Assembly (NCBI RefSeq): GCF_005116445.1
Contig: NZ_SWBQ01000007.1
Span: forward strand, 1-64,000
Direction of reading: 5' to 3'
Length of the DNA stretch: 64,000 nucleotides
From: Pedobacter frigoris
GTDB taxonomy: Bacteria > Bacteroidota > Bacteroidia > Sphingobacteriales > Sphingobacteriaceae
Shown here: positions 35,450-46,213 of the stretch, in pieces
Numbering within the stretch: the stretch's first letter is position 1
Layout: each line of letters begins with the position of its first letter
Program-made: the position numbers and the translations under genes
Notes under the pieces: model-generated
The model's input: only the letters and a program-made list of their open reading frames with translations
Database searches by the model: none
What the model was told of the DNA's origin: nothing

Positions 35450-38400
35450 TTGAACAAATATATACGCAAAAGTCTTAAAATCATCCTTTGGATTATTGCC
35501 AGCATAATAATGCTGGTGGTTTTACTTGCCCTTTCTTTAAATATTCCGGCGGTTCAAAACTTCGTTAAAGACAAAGCTATTGGTTACTTAAAAAACAAGA
35601 CCAATACAGAAGTAAGCCTGGAAAGTATCAAAATTGCCTTCCCTAAAGATGTGGTTTTAAACAAGTTCTATATTGAAGATCAAAAGAAGGATACTTTGCT
35701 GTATGCGCAGAGACTTTCGGTAGACATTAACTTATTTAAGCTGCTGAGCAATAAGATTGAAATCAACAATATCGAATTGGAAAAGATCAGAGCCAATGTA
35801 ACCCGCATTAATCCTGATACTGCATTCAATTTTTCCTTTTTAGTAGACGCTTTTATGTCCGAGCAGACAAAACCGGAGGAGCAGGTTGAGAAAGATACGG
35901 CCTCGACCCTGAAGTTTTCGATCGACAAAGTAAATTTCAAGGACATAGGCATCAATTACCGCGATGATGTGGCGGGTAACGACATGAGGTTGAATCTTGG
36001 TGAGTTTAATGCCAAAATCAAAGACTTCGACCTGAATAACCAGCACTATGTCATTAAGAATCTTTCATTAAGCAACACTTCGGTTAAGTATTTACAACAA
36101 AAGCCGTTGACCCAATTGCAGGCACACCTGGAAAACAGCATTGATACCGCCAAGACCGAATCAGGGAAACTCCCATTGGTAGAAATACAAGATTTTGCAT
36201 TCAATAACATTAAGATTGGTTTTGATGATCAGGTCTCGGGTATGAATGCTGATGTGGACTTGAATAAACTGGCACTTACACAGCTCATCGTAGACCTAAC
36301 CAACAACAACTACAAAGTAGAAGATGCGAAGCTGAAAGACACAAAAATCTCGTTCAATTCATCAGCCAATAAGGCAAATGTAGCTGTGAAGGAGCTATCA
36401 CTTACTAAAATTCTGGCCGATGTGACCAACGGCAAATACAATATTGGAGATGCGAAGCTGAACAAGTCTGACATCCTGTTTGCGATGAAACCTGTGGCGC
36501 CGATCAAAGGAGGTAAGATCCCTGACACCGCAGCGAAGTCAGCTCCGCTGTCTTTTGTTCTGGGCGCGCTGAGTCTGGAAGAAAACAACATCCAATACGA
36601 TGTGATTGGAGCCAAGCCTTCAAAGGGAATGGATTTTAATCATTTACAAATCAACAAGCTTGGATTGGTCGCAGATGGGCTTGCCTATTCAGACAAAGGC
36701 ATGAAAGTCAATGTCAAAAGTGGTTCGTTCAAAGAAAAAAGTGGTTTCCAGCTGGATAAACTGCAGGGAAATGTGCTGTATTCTGATAAGGCCATCAAAG
36801 TGGATAATTTCTTATTGAAAACTCCGAATACTTCGATAGAAAACACGACTTCACTAAGCTATACTTCACTGGAAGACCTAACTAAGCACCCTGAGCGGGT
36901 GAAGATGGCAGTGGTAGTCAGGAATACAACCATAGGTCTCGAAGACGGGACTTATTTCAGTGACGCCATTCCTGCGGCCTACCGCAATGAAAAGATCAGG
37001 GTAAATGCGAATATGAGTGGGTACCTGAATAACCTTTCTATCCCACGCTTACAGGTAAATGGTTTGAAAAGTACACAGATCGACATTAGCGGAACGGCTA
37101 AAGGACTGCCTGATATCAATAAAACCGTACTGGATCTGAAGATTAAAAAGTTTGCGCTGACCAAGCAGGATCTACTCGTTGTCATTCCTAAAAACGCTCT
37201 GCCCGCCAACATCACACTACCCAACGCCATTAGCGCAAATGGGATTTTCAAAGGTTCCATGACCAATTTTACTACGGGCTTCAATATCTTCACCGATATG
37301 GGATCTGCTAAACTGGCTGCCAAAATGAGTGGCGCAAAGGGCCGTGAGCAATATGCAGCGAACATCAGTTTAAACAACTTCAATGTAGGACGCCTGCTCA
37401 AACAGGATTCTGTGCTGGGCAGGGTGACTGCCAAGGCTACGGTGACTGGCCGCGGACTGGACATGAAGACTGCATCTGCGAAGGTAAATGCCCAGGTGAT
37501 CAGCGCACAATACAACAAATACACTTACAGGGATCTGTACCTGACAGGAGACTACAGTCGTAACAAACTGAATCTCAAGAGCAATATGGATGACCCTAAT
37601 GCAAACTTCAATCTAACTGCGGCTGTAGATATGTCAGGGAAATATCCGTCTGTAAAGGCTGATCTGAATCTGGTGCAGGTAGATTTGCAAAAGCTCAATT
37701 TCAGCAAGGGTGAATTCAAGGTCGCAGGTTTAATGACGGCCGATATACAGACGGCTGATCCGGACTACCTGAATGGTGATGTGAGTCTGCGTAGTTTGCA
37801 GTTTGTAAAAGACGGACAGCGGTTTAATATGGATACCGTCGACATTCATTCCGAAGCAACTGCGGAGCACAATCTCCTGACATTGAAATCGGAGATTCTG
37901 AGTGCGAGTGTAGATGGTAAATACCAGCTTACCAATATGGGTACTGCGATCATCAATGAGATCAATAAATATTATGCCTTCGGCGAAGTAAAACAGATTC
38001 CTGATCAGCGCATGCGCTTTAAGGTAAATGTCTATAATACAAAACTACTCAGCAATTTTGTTCCGGAGCTGACTAGCTTCTCCCCTTCGAGCATGACCGG
38101 TTTGATAGATACACAACAAGATAGCCTTCGCCTGAATGCCTGGTTTCCGCAGGTGGTATATGGCGACTATAAAGTAGATAGTACGCGATTGGATGTGGCA
38201 AATAAAGCACAAACATTGGACTACAAGCTGACGGTAGGCAGGTTACAGAGCCCGTCCATCGCACTGTTCAATTCAGAAATACGCGGACAGGCCGCAAATA
38301 ACCAGCTAGGACTGAATATTTACCTACGCGATGGCAGCAAAAAAGATAAGTATGTGATTGGCGGCATTTTCAAGTCTATCGATAAAGATTACCAGTTTTC

Positions 38401-40642
38401 AATGGATCCGAATAAGCTAATGCTGGATTATGAAAAGTGGAGTATCGCACCGGAAAACTACCTGCAATTTGGGAAATCAGGGATACTGGCCCACCAGTTT
38501 AACCTGAGTAAAGGCAATCAGTTGCTGAGCATCAACAGTGCAGATAACACGCCTAATTCTCCGGTGAAGGTAGAATTTAAGGACTTCCGCATAGAGACAC
38601 TGACAAAATTTGCGAAGCAGGACAGCGCTTTGGTAGGTGGTGTGATCAATGGAACGGCTAGCATCAGTGAACTGATGGCTAGCCCTAAATTTGAAGCCAA
38701 TATCACAGTCGATCAATTGCGCTACCAGAAAGATCAATTGGGTACGTTGCGCATCGCAGTAAACAACAACACAGCGAACGCCTATGAAGTTAACATGGCA
38801 CTGACGGGCGTGCACGAACTGCGTGCGAATGGTTTTTACTACACAAACACAGAAAATGCGCTTGATTTGAATGTAAATCTGGATAAGGTGGACCTTAAAG
38901 CATTAGAAAGCCTGTCAATGGGCCAGATTAAAAATGGATCAGGGACTGTGACCGGGCAGATGACGGTAAAAGGATCTACATCATCACCTAAAGTATTAGG
39001 AGACATTAACTTTAACCAGGTGGCATTTACCGCTACCTATGTTAACTCCTACCTGAGGATTCCGGATGAAACCATCCGATTTACCAATACAGGAGTGAAT
39101 TTCGATAGCTTTACCATATTGGACTCCCTGGGTCAGAAAGCGGTGATAACAGGTGGCATCCGTACTACAGACTATACGAATTTTGCATTCAACATGGACA
39201 TCAGGACGAATAACTTCAGGGCACTGAATTCTACTGCGGAGGACAATGAAATGATTTATGGCACGGTATATCTGACCAGTAACATCAAAGTTCGCGGCGA
39301 TATGAACCAGCCTGATGTGGACATGAATGTGACGGTGGAAAAGGGAACAAAATTCTTCTTTGCACTGCCCAACAGTGATCCATCAATTATTGACCAAGAA
39401 GGCATAGTGCAATTTATTGATGCCGATGCACCTCCATTTAACGGAAAGCTTGCGCTGAAGACCGACAGTATAGAAAAATCGCCGATCAAAGGCATGACCT
39501 TAAATGCCACAGTAAACATTGATCCGGAAGCGGAACTTAATGTAGTAGTAGATCCCTCAAATGGAGATGCTTTGAAAGTAAAAGGCGAAGCCAACCTGAT
39601 TGCAACGATGGATGCAAGCGGTAAAACCAGTCTGACCGGGCGTTATGAAATCACTGACGGATCATATAACCTTTCCGTTGGTCCGATGGGTAAAAAAGAA
39701 TTCAAACTCGTGAAGGGAAGTTATATCGTATGGACCGGCGACCCTATGTCTGCGAATGTAGACCTGACTGCGCTATACGAGGTAAACGCTGCGCCGATAG
39801 ACCTGTTGAATGATGAGAATAATATACAGGCTAAAACAAAACTGCCCATCCAGGTATACCTGATGATGAAGGAGGAGCTGATGAAGCCGAAGATCTCTTT
39901 CCGTTTGGATCTGCCTGAGAACGAACGTGGCGCGCTTTCGGGGGCTGTATATTCTAAATTACTACAGGTGAACCAGGATGAGAATGAACTGAACAAGCAG
40001 GTATTTGCCTTGCTTGCGCTTAATAGGTTTATTGCCGAAAATCCGTTCCAAAGTCTGGCCGGAGGTGGTGGTGGCGTATCTACGCTGGCGCGCTCTAGCG
40101 TAAGTAAACTACTGACAGAGCAATTGAACAACCTGGCTTCCGACCTGATTCAGGGTGTAGATCTGAATTTCAATTTAAACTCACAGGAAGATTACTCCAG
40201 CGGGGCATTGGAGCAAAAAACAGATCTGGAGGTAGGACTATCCAAGAAACTTCTAAACGACAGGCTTACTGTTACAGTTGGTAGTTCATTTGGGATTGAA
40301 GGCTCAGATGGCCCGAATGAGAAATCCACCAATATAGCAGGTAACGTGAATGTGGAATACATGCTTTCTGCAGATGGCAGATACAGATTAAGGGCCTACC
40401 GGCGCAATCAGAATGAGGGAATAATTGAAGGCCAGATCATTGAGACAGGACTTGGTTTTGCATTGGTAGTAGATTATAATAAGTTCAAAGAGATCTTCCA
40501 GAAAAAAGAAACCAAAGAACAGCGCAAGGCCAGAAGAGAGAAAAACGAACAGCGGGAACAGGAAAACAGAAACCGTGAAACAAGAGAACAACAGTTGAAC
40601 CGGGATGGCATGCCCCGTGACACCACAAAGACTACTAACTAA
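35450..40642 (+). CDS. tamB: Translocation and assembly module protein TamB
   Basis: This 1730-residue protein has one N-terminal membrane anchor (about 8-30: SLKIILWIIASIIMLVVLLALSL) and then a very long periplasmic beta-rich body of repeated amphipathic strands, the hydrophobic-groove fold of AsmA/TamB proteins. The C-terminal about 400 residues are the TamB (DUF490) domain, with MTVKGSTSSPKVLGDINF, VTVEKGTKFFFALPN and GRYEITDGSYNLSVGP. The tail is a charged Arg/Glu/Gln-rich segment. TamB bridges inner and outer membranes and helps move phospholipid or assemble beta-barrel proteins. No in-frame ATG occurs before the anchor, so a TTG start at 35450 (reading NKYIRKSLK) is likely. It is followed 2 bases later by tamL. 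Confidence 0.92.
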   Translation: MNKYIRKSLKIILWIIASIIMLVVLLALSLNIPAVQNFVKDKAIGYLKNKTNTEVSLESIKIAFPKDVVLNKFYIEDQKKDTLLYAQRLSVDINLFKLLSNKIEINNIELEKIRANVTRINPDTAFNFSFLVDAFMSEQTKPEEQVEKDTASTLKFSIDKVNFKDIGINYRDDVAGNDMRLNLGEFNAKIKDFDLNNQHYVIKNLSLSNTSVKYLQQKPLTQLQAHLENSIDTAKTESGKLPLVEIQDFAFNNIKIGFDDQVSGMNADVDLNKLALTQLIVDLTNNNYKVEDAKLKDTKISFNSSANKANVAVKELSLTKILADVTNGKYNIGDAKLNKSDILFAMKPVAPIKGGKIPDTAAKSAPLSFVLGALSLEENNIQYDVIGAKPSKGMDFNHLQINKLGLVADGLAYSDKGMKVNVKSGSFKEKSGFQLDKLQGNVLYSDKAIKVDNFLLKTPNTSIENTTSLSYTSLEDLTKHPERVKMAVVVRNTTIGLEDGTYFSDAIPAAYRNEKIRVNANMSGYLNNLSIPRLQVNGLKSTQIDISGTAKGLPDINKTVLDLKIKKFALTKQDLLVVIPKNALPANITLPNAISANGIFKGSMTNFTTGFNIFTDMGSAKLAAKMSGAKGREQYAANISLNNFNVGRLLKQDSVLGRVTAKATVTGRGLDMKTASAKVNAQVISAQYNKYTYRDLYLTGDYSRNKLNLKSNMDDPNANFNLTAAVDMSGKYPSVKADLNLVQVDLQKLNFSKGEFKVAGLMTADIQTADPDYLNGDVSLRSLQFVKDGQRFNMDTVDIHSEATAEHNLLTLKSEILSASVDGKYQLTNMGTAIINEINKYYAFGEVKQIPDQRMRFKVNVYNTKLLSNFVPELTSFSPSSMTGLIDTQQDSLRLNAWFPQVVYGDYKVDSTRLDVANKAQTLDYKLTVGRLQSPSIALFNSEIRGQAANNQLGLNIYLRDGSKKDKYVIGGIFKSIDKDYQFSMDPNKLMLDYEKWSIAPENYLQFGKSGILAHQFNLSKGNQLLSINSADNTPNSPVKVEFKDFRIETLTKFAKQDSALVGGVINGTASISELMASPKFEANITVDQLRYQKDQLGTLRIAVNNNTANAYEVNMALTGVHELRANGFYYTNTENALDLNVNLDKVDLKALESLSMGQIKNGSGTVTGQMTVKGSTSSPKVLGDINFNQVAFTATYVNSYLRIPDETIRFTNTGVNFDSFTILDSLGQKAVITGGIRTTDYTNFAFNMDIRTNNFRALNSTAEDNEMIYGTVYLTSNIKVRGDMNQPDVDMNVTVEKGTKFFFALPNSDPSIIDQEGIVQFIDADAPPFNGKLALKTDSIEKSPIKGMTLNATVNIDPEAELNVVVDPSNGDALKVKGEANLIATMDASGKTSLTGRYEITDGSYNLSVGPMGKKEFKLVKGSYIVWTGDPMSANVDLTALYEVNAAPIDLLNDENNIQAKTKLPIQVYLMMKEELMKPKISFRLDLPENERGALSGAVYSKLLQVNQDENELNKQVFALLALNRFIAENPFQSLAGGGGGVSTLARSSVSKLLTEQLNNLASDLIQGVDLNFNLNSQEDYSSGALEQKTDLEVGLSKKLLNDRLTVTVGSSFGIEGSDGPNEKSTNIAGNVNVEYMLSADGRYRLRAYRRNQNEGIIEGQIIETGLGFALVVDYNKFKEIFQKKETKEQRKARREKNEQREQENRNRETREQQLNRDGMPRDTTKTTN

Positions 40643-40644
40643 AA

Positions 40645-42966
40645 ATGGACAGGTATAAAATTGCTTTATTATTCTTTTTTTCGTCGCTGATATTTATTGG
40701 CTGCAGCAGTACGCGCGGTTTAAAGCCCGGACAAATCCTATATACCGGTGCTGATGTAAAGATCAATCCAGACTCGTCAGGCCGGATCGATGATCAGAAA
40801 TCCGTAAAAAGTGCATTGGAGGAAAGAACCAGACCAAGACCTAACAAATCGATACTAGGTTTTAAATACAAACTGTTCTTTTATAACCTGGCTGGTGAAC
40901 CGAAGAAAAACAAAGGAATAAAGCATTGGCTGCGTACCAAAATGGGAGAACCACCGGTACTGCTCAGTGAGGTGAAAATAAAATACAACAATGATGTACT
41001 AACCAGTTATTTGATCAGTCAGGGCTACCTGCAGTCGGTAGTAACAGGCGACACACTGGTAAAAGGTAAAAAAGGAAAGGCTATTTATACAGCAGTTACG
41101 GGACAACGCTATAAAATCAACAGCATTTCCTTTCCGGCAGACAGCGGAAACCTGGCTAATATCATCAACCAAAATAAAGAAAAATCATTGCTTAAGGTTG
41201 GGAATTATTATGATCTGGAAACTTATAAAAATGAGCGGATCAGGATTGACAATGACCTAAAGGAAAAAGGATACTTTTATTTCAGTCCGGATTACCTGAT
41301 TGTGCAGGTAGACAGTACCATTGGAAAACATTTGGTAGATATTCGAATGCGTGTGAAAGAGATTGCTCCCGATGCCGGTCTGAAACCCTATACGATCCGC
41401 AACATCAATATCTTCCCCAATTACAATGTAAGGCGTGACAGCCTACTCAAACAGCTGAAACCTGTTGAATTTGCTGACTTTAGAATTTATGACAACCGGA
41501 ACACCTTCAAACCCTGGGTATTTAACAGACTGGTGTTTTTTCAAAAAAACGAATTATACAACAGGACCGACCATAGCCAGTCATTAAACAGACTTGTCAA
41601 TATAGGCACCTTTCAGGGTGTCCGGGCAGATTTTCTTCCTATTGACAGTTTCAGGAACAACCAGCTTGACCTGAATTTATACCTGACACTCATGAAAAAG
41701 AATTCACTTACGTTTTCTGTAGTGGGCACCAGTAAGTCGAATAATTTTGTCGGTTCAGAAATAAGGCTCACCCAAACGACCAGGAATGTATTCAAGGCAG
41801 CAGAACAACTTGATGTAAGTGTGAGCGGAGGATTTGAAACCCAGGTAAGCGGACAATCCCGGGGGCTGAACTCCTATTCATTTACTGCTGAAGGGAAACT
41901 CACCTTTCCGCGTTTGCTGATTCCATTTTTTAAGTTTAGCAGTACCAATGCTTTTGTACCAAAGACCATTGTTTCTGCTTCCTATCAGCTGCTGAGCCGT
42001 GGATCACTCTATAACCTGAACTCCATTAAAGGTGAGTTTGGTTACAACTTCAAGGAAAGCAAATACAAGGAGCATACTTTTAATCCGATATCCATTAACT
42101 ATGTACAACCTTCAAGTCTGAATATTGTAAAAAGGGACAGTTTATATCAACTTGGTTTGAGAGGCGTGCTGGAAAAACAGTTTATTATTGGGAGCAACTA
42201 CAATTTTACGTACACCAATCAAATGGAAGATCAACGCCGGAACAACCTATACTTTAATGGTAGTGTAGAGACCGGCGGTAATCTGGTAGGCCTGGTAGTC
42301 CCTAAAAACGATCAGGGTAAAAAGGAATTGCTGAACACGTCACTTACACAATTTATAAGGCTGGAAGCTGACATAAGGGACTACTTTAAATTAACAAAGG
42401 GAATCACCTGGGCCAACCGCTTCAATGCAGGCTATGGGTTTGCCTATGGAAACAGCAGGGCATTGCCTTATGTGAGGCAGTTCTTTGCAGGTGGAAGTAA
42501 CGATATCCGTGCATTCCGGGCGAGAGCCCTGGGGCCCGGCACCTATAAACTTCCCGACACAGCCTTTGCAGATCAGGGAGGTGATATTAAAATTATGCTG
42601 AATACTGAACTTCGCTTTAAGATCGTAAGTGTGCTGCATGGTGCGCTATTTGCCGATGCCGGTAATGTCTGGCTGCGAAGAGAAGATCCGCCTACCCCGG
42701 CAACAGACGATGCCCCTGCTAATCCAGGTCGCGAAGGTGTAAAGTTCAGGCCAGGCAAGGCGCTCAGCGAGATGGCTGTGGGTACCGGAGCGGGTTTAAG
42801 GATAGATGCTACTATCTTCGTGATCCGACTGGATGTGGCTTTCCCACTTAGAAAACCGTATCTTCCACCGGGCGACCGCTGGGTTATTGACAAAATAGAC
42901 TTCGGCAGCAGCTCCTGGAGAAAAGACAATTTAATTTACAACATCGGTATTGGATACCCTTTTTAA
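40645..42966 (+). CDS. tamL: TamA/BamA-type outer-membrane lipoprotein (TamL)
   Basis: This 773-residue protein has a lipoprotein signal with lipobox FIGC (near residue 20), POTRA-like domains (about 90-310, e.g. LLSEVKIKYNNDVLTSYLISQGYL and IRNINIFPNYNVRRDSLLKQL) and a C-terminal Omp85 beta-barrel with RQFFAGGSNDIRAFRARALGPG (the conserved RGF-like segment is RAF here) and a final strand ending NLIYNIGIGYPF. A lipid-anchored Omp85 protein next to TamB matches the Bacteroidota TamL type. It starts 2 bases after tamB and should form the outer-membrane end of the Tam complex. Confidence 0.92.
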   Translation: MDRYKIALLFFFSSLIFIGCSSTRGLKPGQILYTGADVKINPDSSGRIDDQKSVKSALEERTRPRPNKSILGFKYKLFFYNLAGEPKKNKGIKHWLRTKMGEPPVLLSEVKIKYNNDVLTSYLISQGYLQSVVTGDTLVKGKKGKAIYTAVTGQRYKINSISFPADSGNLANIINQNKEKSLLKVGNYYDLETYKNERIRIDNDLKEKGYFYFSPDYLIVQVDSTIGKHLVDIRMRVKEIAPDAGLKPYTIRNINIFPNYNVRRDSLLKQLKPVEFADFRIYDNRNTFKPWVFNRLVFFQKNELYNRTDHSQSLNRLVNIGTFQGVRADFLPIDSFRNNQLDLNLYLTLMKKNSLTFSVVGTSKSNNFVGSEIRLTQTTRNVFKAAEQLDVSVSGGFETQVSGQSRGLNSYSFTAEGKLTFPRLLIPFFKFSSTNAFVPKTIVSASYQLLSRGSLYNLNSIKGEFGYNFKESKYKEHTFNPISINYVQPSSLNIVKRDSLYQLGLRGVLEKQFIIGSNYNFTYTNQMEDQRRNNLYFNGSVETGGNLVGLVVPKNDQGKKELLNTSLTQFIRLEADIRDYFKLTKGITWANRFNAGYGFAYGNSRALPYVRQFFAGGSNDIRAFRARALGPGTYKLPDTAFADQGGDIKIMLNTELRFKIVSVLHGALFADAGNVWLRREDPPTPATDDAPANPGREGVKFRPGKALSEMAVGTGAGLRIDATIFVIRLDVAFPLRKPYLPPGDRWVIDKIDFGSSSWRKDNLIYNIGIGYPF

Positions 42967-42973
42967 TAAGCGT

Positions 42974-43966
42974 ATGACATTCTTAAAAAAAGCGATTCAT
43001 TTTGTTAAAGCGACAGCTCACTTATTCATAGCAGCAGGAAAGGGCTTTATGGAAGACCGGGTAATGAAGTTGAGCGCGGCGCTTGCTTATTACACCATAT
43101 TTTCATTAACCCCGCTGATCATTATCATCATATCCGCAGCGAGCTTGTTTCTGGGCGACAGTATGGACCCTAATGATAAACTATTTGGCGCCAATGGTGA
43201 AATCACCTCCATGATCGGTACAGATGCCTCTGCGCAGCTCCGTGCATTTGTAAACAATGCGAACTATTCGGGGAAAAGTACATTAGGTCTGATGATTGGT
43301 ATCGTAACATTGATTATTGGTGCTACCGCAATATTCATTGAAATACAGGACAGCATCAACCTGATCTGGAAAGTAAAAGCCGTTCCAAAAAGGGGCTGGA
43401 AGAAACTGATAACAAACAGATTGCTGTCATTCTCCTTAATTGCTTCGCTTGGGTTCCTTCTACTGGTTTCACTGGTAATCAACAGTATTGTGGTTGGTAT
43501 TGGTGGTAAGCTTGGGCTTTACGCTTCTAAAATAGGAATTGAGAAAGTATCAGAATTGCTGATGCTGGTTGTGACTAATGTGCTTACGCTTGCTGTGGTA
43601 ACCAGTATTTTTGCCATCATCTTTAAGGTGCTCCCAGACGTAAACCTGAAATGGAAACCGGCTATAGTTGGTGCATTATTTACCGCCATTCTATTTAGCC
43701 TGGGTAAATATGCGATTGGTATTTATATTGAAAAAGGAAATCCCGGCTCTGCCTTTGGCGCCGCCAGCTCGCTCATTGTAATATTGGTATGGATTTACTA
43801 TACGGCAATCATTCTCTATTTCGGCGCAGAATTCACACAGGCTTATGCCGAACGGTATGCCAATGGCATCTCTCCCAGCAAATATGCGGTACACACTAAA
43901 ATTGTCGTCGTAGAGAAAAAGGTTGAGGTACTTCCTCCGCAACACCCTGAGGATACCAGGATATAG
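42974..43966 (+). CDS. YihY/BrkB-family inner-membrane protein
   Basis: This 330-residue protein fits the YihY (BrkB, formerly RNase BN) family. It has about six helices and typical segments: LSAALAYYTIFSLTPLIIIIISAASLFLG, TLIIGATAIFIEIQDSINLIWKVK, and GSAFGAASSLIVILVWIYYTAIILYFGAEFTQAYAERYA. The family is not a ribonuclease; its function is unsettled. I chose the ATG at 42974, which avoids overlap with tamL and starts 7 bases after its stop codon, so tamB, tamL and this gene form one operon. Its stop codon directly abuts that of the converging kinase gene. Confidence 0.9.
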   Translation: MTFLKKAIHFVKATAHLFIAAGKGFMEDRVMKLSAALAYYTIFSLTPLIIIIISAASLFLGDSMDPNDKLFGANGEITSMIGTDASAQLRAFVNNANYSGKSTLGLMIGIVTLIIGATAIFIEIQDSINLIWKVKAVPKRGWKKLITNRLLSFSLIASLGFLLLVSLVINSIVVGIGGKLGLYASKIGIEKVSELLMLVVTNVLTLAVVTSIFAIIFKVLPDVNLKWKPAIVGALFTAILFSLGKYAIGIYIEKGNPGSAFGAASSLIVILVWIYYTAIILYFGAEFTQAYAERYANGISPSKYAVHTKIVVVEKKVEVLPPQHPEDTRI

Positions 43967-46108
43967 TTAGACGTACTTCGTAATCTGATCGATCAGTTGT
44001 TTTTCAAGGAAAGGTTTGAGCACCAGATCATTCATCCCAGCCTTCAAATAGATATCCCTGTTTTCTTGCATCACATGTGCAGTAATTCCCAGTATCGGTA
44101 CTCCTGATTTGGCAAAATCGCCATTGTACCGGATTTCATGGGTAAGCTCTACACCGCCCATAATCGGCATCTGGATGTCTGTAAGCACCAGGTCATACTG
44201 GTTTTTCTTAAATAACTCCAATGCTTCTTTTCCATCGTAGGCACTGTCGTACGCAATGTTCCATTTTTTAAGAATGGTCTGGGCAAGCAATACGTTCATT
44301 TTATTATCATCTACCAGAAGCACCTTCTTGCCATCCAGCTTTCCATTACTTGATGCTGCTTTCGCCTCAGCTGTCACCTCTTTTTTCTTTTCCGCTATTT
44401 CATAAGGAATCTCAAAGCTAAACACCGATCCTTTTCCCGGTACGCTTGTTACCTTAATTTCGCCACCCTGTAGTTCGACTATCTTTTTGCAAATGGCCAA
44501 TCCCAGTCCTGTACCCTGTTGCGCTGCCCGCGCCGGCGAATTGATCTGTGCGAACTCATCAAAGATCAGGTCCAGATCACTTTTGGCCATTCCTATACCG
44601 GTATCCTCTACCTGCACCTTCAGAATACCTTGTTTTTTGCCCTCCGGCAACAGTTGAGCCCTTAAGGTAACGTGTCCGTTTGAGGTGAATTTAATCGCAT
44701 TGGTAAGCAGGTTCATTACCACCTGTTTCAACCTGAACCTGTCACCCATCAACACAATACCTTTATCCAGAGACATTTTATTGATGAGTTCGATGTTCTT
44801 ATTATCAGCAAGCACATTCATGCTGCTGAATACTTCAGCTATTTCATCCTGTGGTGAAAACGTTGCGTGTTCAAAATTTATCTTCCCTACTTCAAACTTA
44901 GAAAAGTCTAAGATTTCATTGACCACCTCCAGCAGCATCTCTGAGGAATTTCGAATGGCCGTAATCTGGTCGGTCTGCTCCTTATTGAGTTCACTACTGC
45001 TCAGCTGTTCTGAAAAACCGACGATTGAATTTAAAGGAGTGCGTATTTCATGACTCATATTTGCCAGGAACCTGCTTTTAGAATGGGCATCCTGTGCAGC
45101 CCTTTTATTGAGGCTTACCAATACTTTTTCATGCTTAAACATCTTAAAGATATTATATAAGATGACTACAATCAGGCTAATCAGCAATATTCCATTCACA
45201 ATGGCTATGCTGTCGAGGGATTTGAATTCGCTTTCGAGCTCATCTGCCATAGCCGCCTTGCTCTTCATGATGAAGTCTATTTCATCCTGCTTGTAGGACT
45301 GCAAAATGGATACGATCTCTGCGATCAGCCTGCTGTTTAACAACAGGATAGATTTTTCTTCAGCCCTAAGCCTATTGGAATTATCATATAAACTGCTGTA
45401 ATATTCCCTGATCCCTTTCAGTTGTTTTTCATTATAGGCTTTGATGTCCCTGGCGAGGTCTTCATTTCCAGCATTGGTGACCTCAGTTTTAATGATGGTA
45501 ACCGAGCTGTCCTTCTTGCCTTTACCTGAAATTGCATCTGCTATCCTGCCAAAAAGCTTTCTTTTCGGGGGAGTCTTGTGTTTAATAGTATCAAGCTTTA
45601 CAACTTCTTTATAAGGTTTTTTTATAGATGGGAAAGCTAATTTTGGTCCTTCCTTCCTATCCATCAGGCCAAGTTTAAGAAAACCCACAACCAGGCTGTC
45701 GGTTAGTTTTCTAAGCCGCATGTAATTCTCCGTCTGGATCTGCTTTTGTTCCACCAGCCCTTTAAACCTTGCTCTTTTTTGTTCCGATTCAGATTTAAGG
45801 TCTGCAACATATGTAGAGACCCGTTGAATTTGCGACGAGAATTCTTTGATGTATTCCTTATTTGCCGTAACAGTATACAACCGTGAATTATTCTCAGCGT
45901 TGTAAAGAATGTAGATACAGCTGTCTATTTTTGAATAGTCTTCCTGAAGTTTGATCAGTTCAGTAATGTTCTCTTTGAGTGAATTTACTTTTGCATTTCT
46001 GAGGTAGTGAAAAAAAGCAAAAAGGAATAGTATTAGTATTAAAAATACAATGAGGAAATAGCGAAACGGCGATCTTTTATTAGCGTTAAACGGCATAACT
46101 TTATCCAT
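43967..46108 (-). CDS. Hybrid sensor histidine kinase/response regulator
   Basis: This 713-residue inner-membrane kinase has a first helix at about 16-35, a long coiled-coil-rich periplasmic region (about 40-300), a second helix at about 304-322, a HisKA domain with H353 in MSHEIRTPLNSIVGFSEQL, and an ATPase domain with NLLTNAIKFT (N box), EDTGIGM (G1) and GTGLGLAI (G2). A C-terminal receiver domain follows, with acidic residues in LLVDDN, phospho-acceptor Asp644 in VLTDIQMP, and Lys in VLKPF. I chose the ATG at 46106-46108. No separate output regulator is encoded next to it; its signal and target are unknown. The periplasmic region has no recognised sensor fold. Confidence 0.93.
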   Translation of the reverse strand: MDKVMPFNANKRSPFRYFLIVFLILILFLFAFFHYLRNAKVNSLKENITELIKLQEDYSKIDSCIYILYNAENNSRLYTVTANKEYIKEFSSQIQRVSTYVADLKSESEQKRARFKGLVEQKQIQTENYMRLRKLTDSLVVGFLKLGLMDRKEGPKLAFPSIKKPYKEVVKLDTIKHKTPPKRKLFGRIADAISGKGKKDSSVTIIKTEVTNAGNEDLARDIKAYNEKQLKGIREYYSSLYDNSNRLRAEEKSILLLNSRLIAEIVSILQSYKQDEIDFIMKSKAAMADELESEFKSLDSIAIVNGILLISLIVVILYNIFKMFKHEKVLVSLNKRAAQDAHSKSRFLANMSHEIRTPLNSIVGFSEQLSSSELNKEQTDQITAIRNSSEMLLEVVNEILDFSKFEVGKINFEHATFSPQDEIAEVFSSMNVLADNKNIELINKMSLDKGIVLMGDRFRLKQVVMNLLTNAIKFTSNGHVTLRAQLLPEGKKQGILKVQVEDTGIGMAKSDLDLIFDEFAQINSPARAAQQGTGLGLAICKKIVELQGGEIKVTSVPGKGSVFSFEIPYEIAEKKKEVTAEAKAASSNGKLDGKKVLLVDDNKMNVLLAQTILKKWNIAYDSAYDGKEALELFKKNQYDLVLTDIQMPIMGGVELTHEIRYNGDFAKSGVPILGITAHVMQENRDIYLKAGMNDLVLKPFLEKQLIDQITKYV

Positions 46109-46213
46109 AGCTACAGTAAAAACTGCAGAATTCAACAATTATTGTCAACAGGGATTCGATCAGCTTACAAGTATACCGCAAAAAAATTAAAACCAGTCTA
46201 TATTAATGTAATA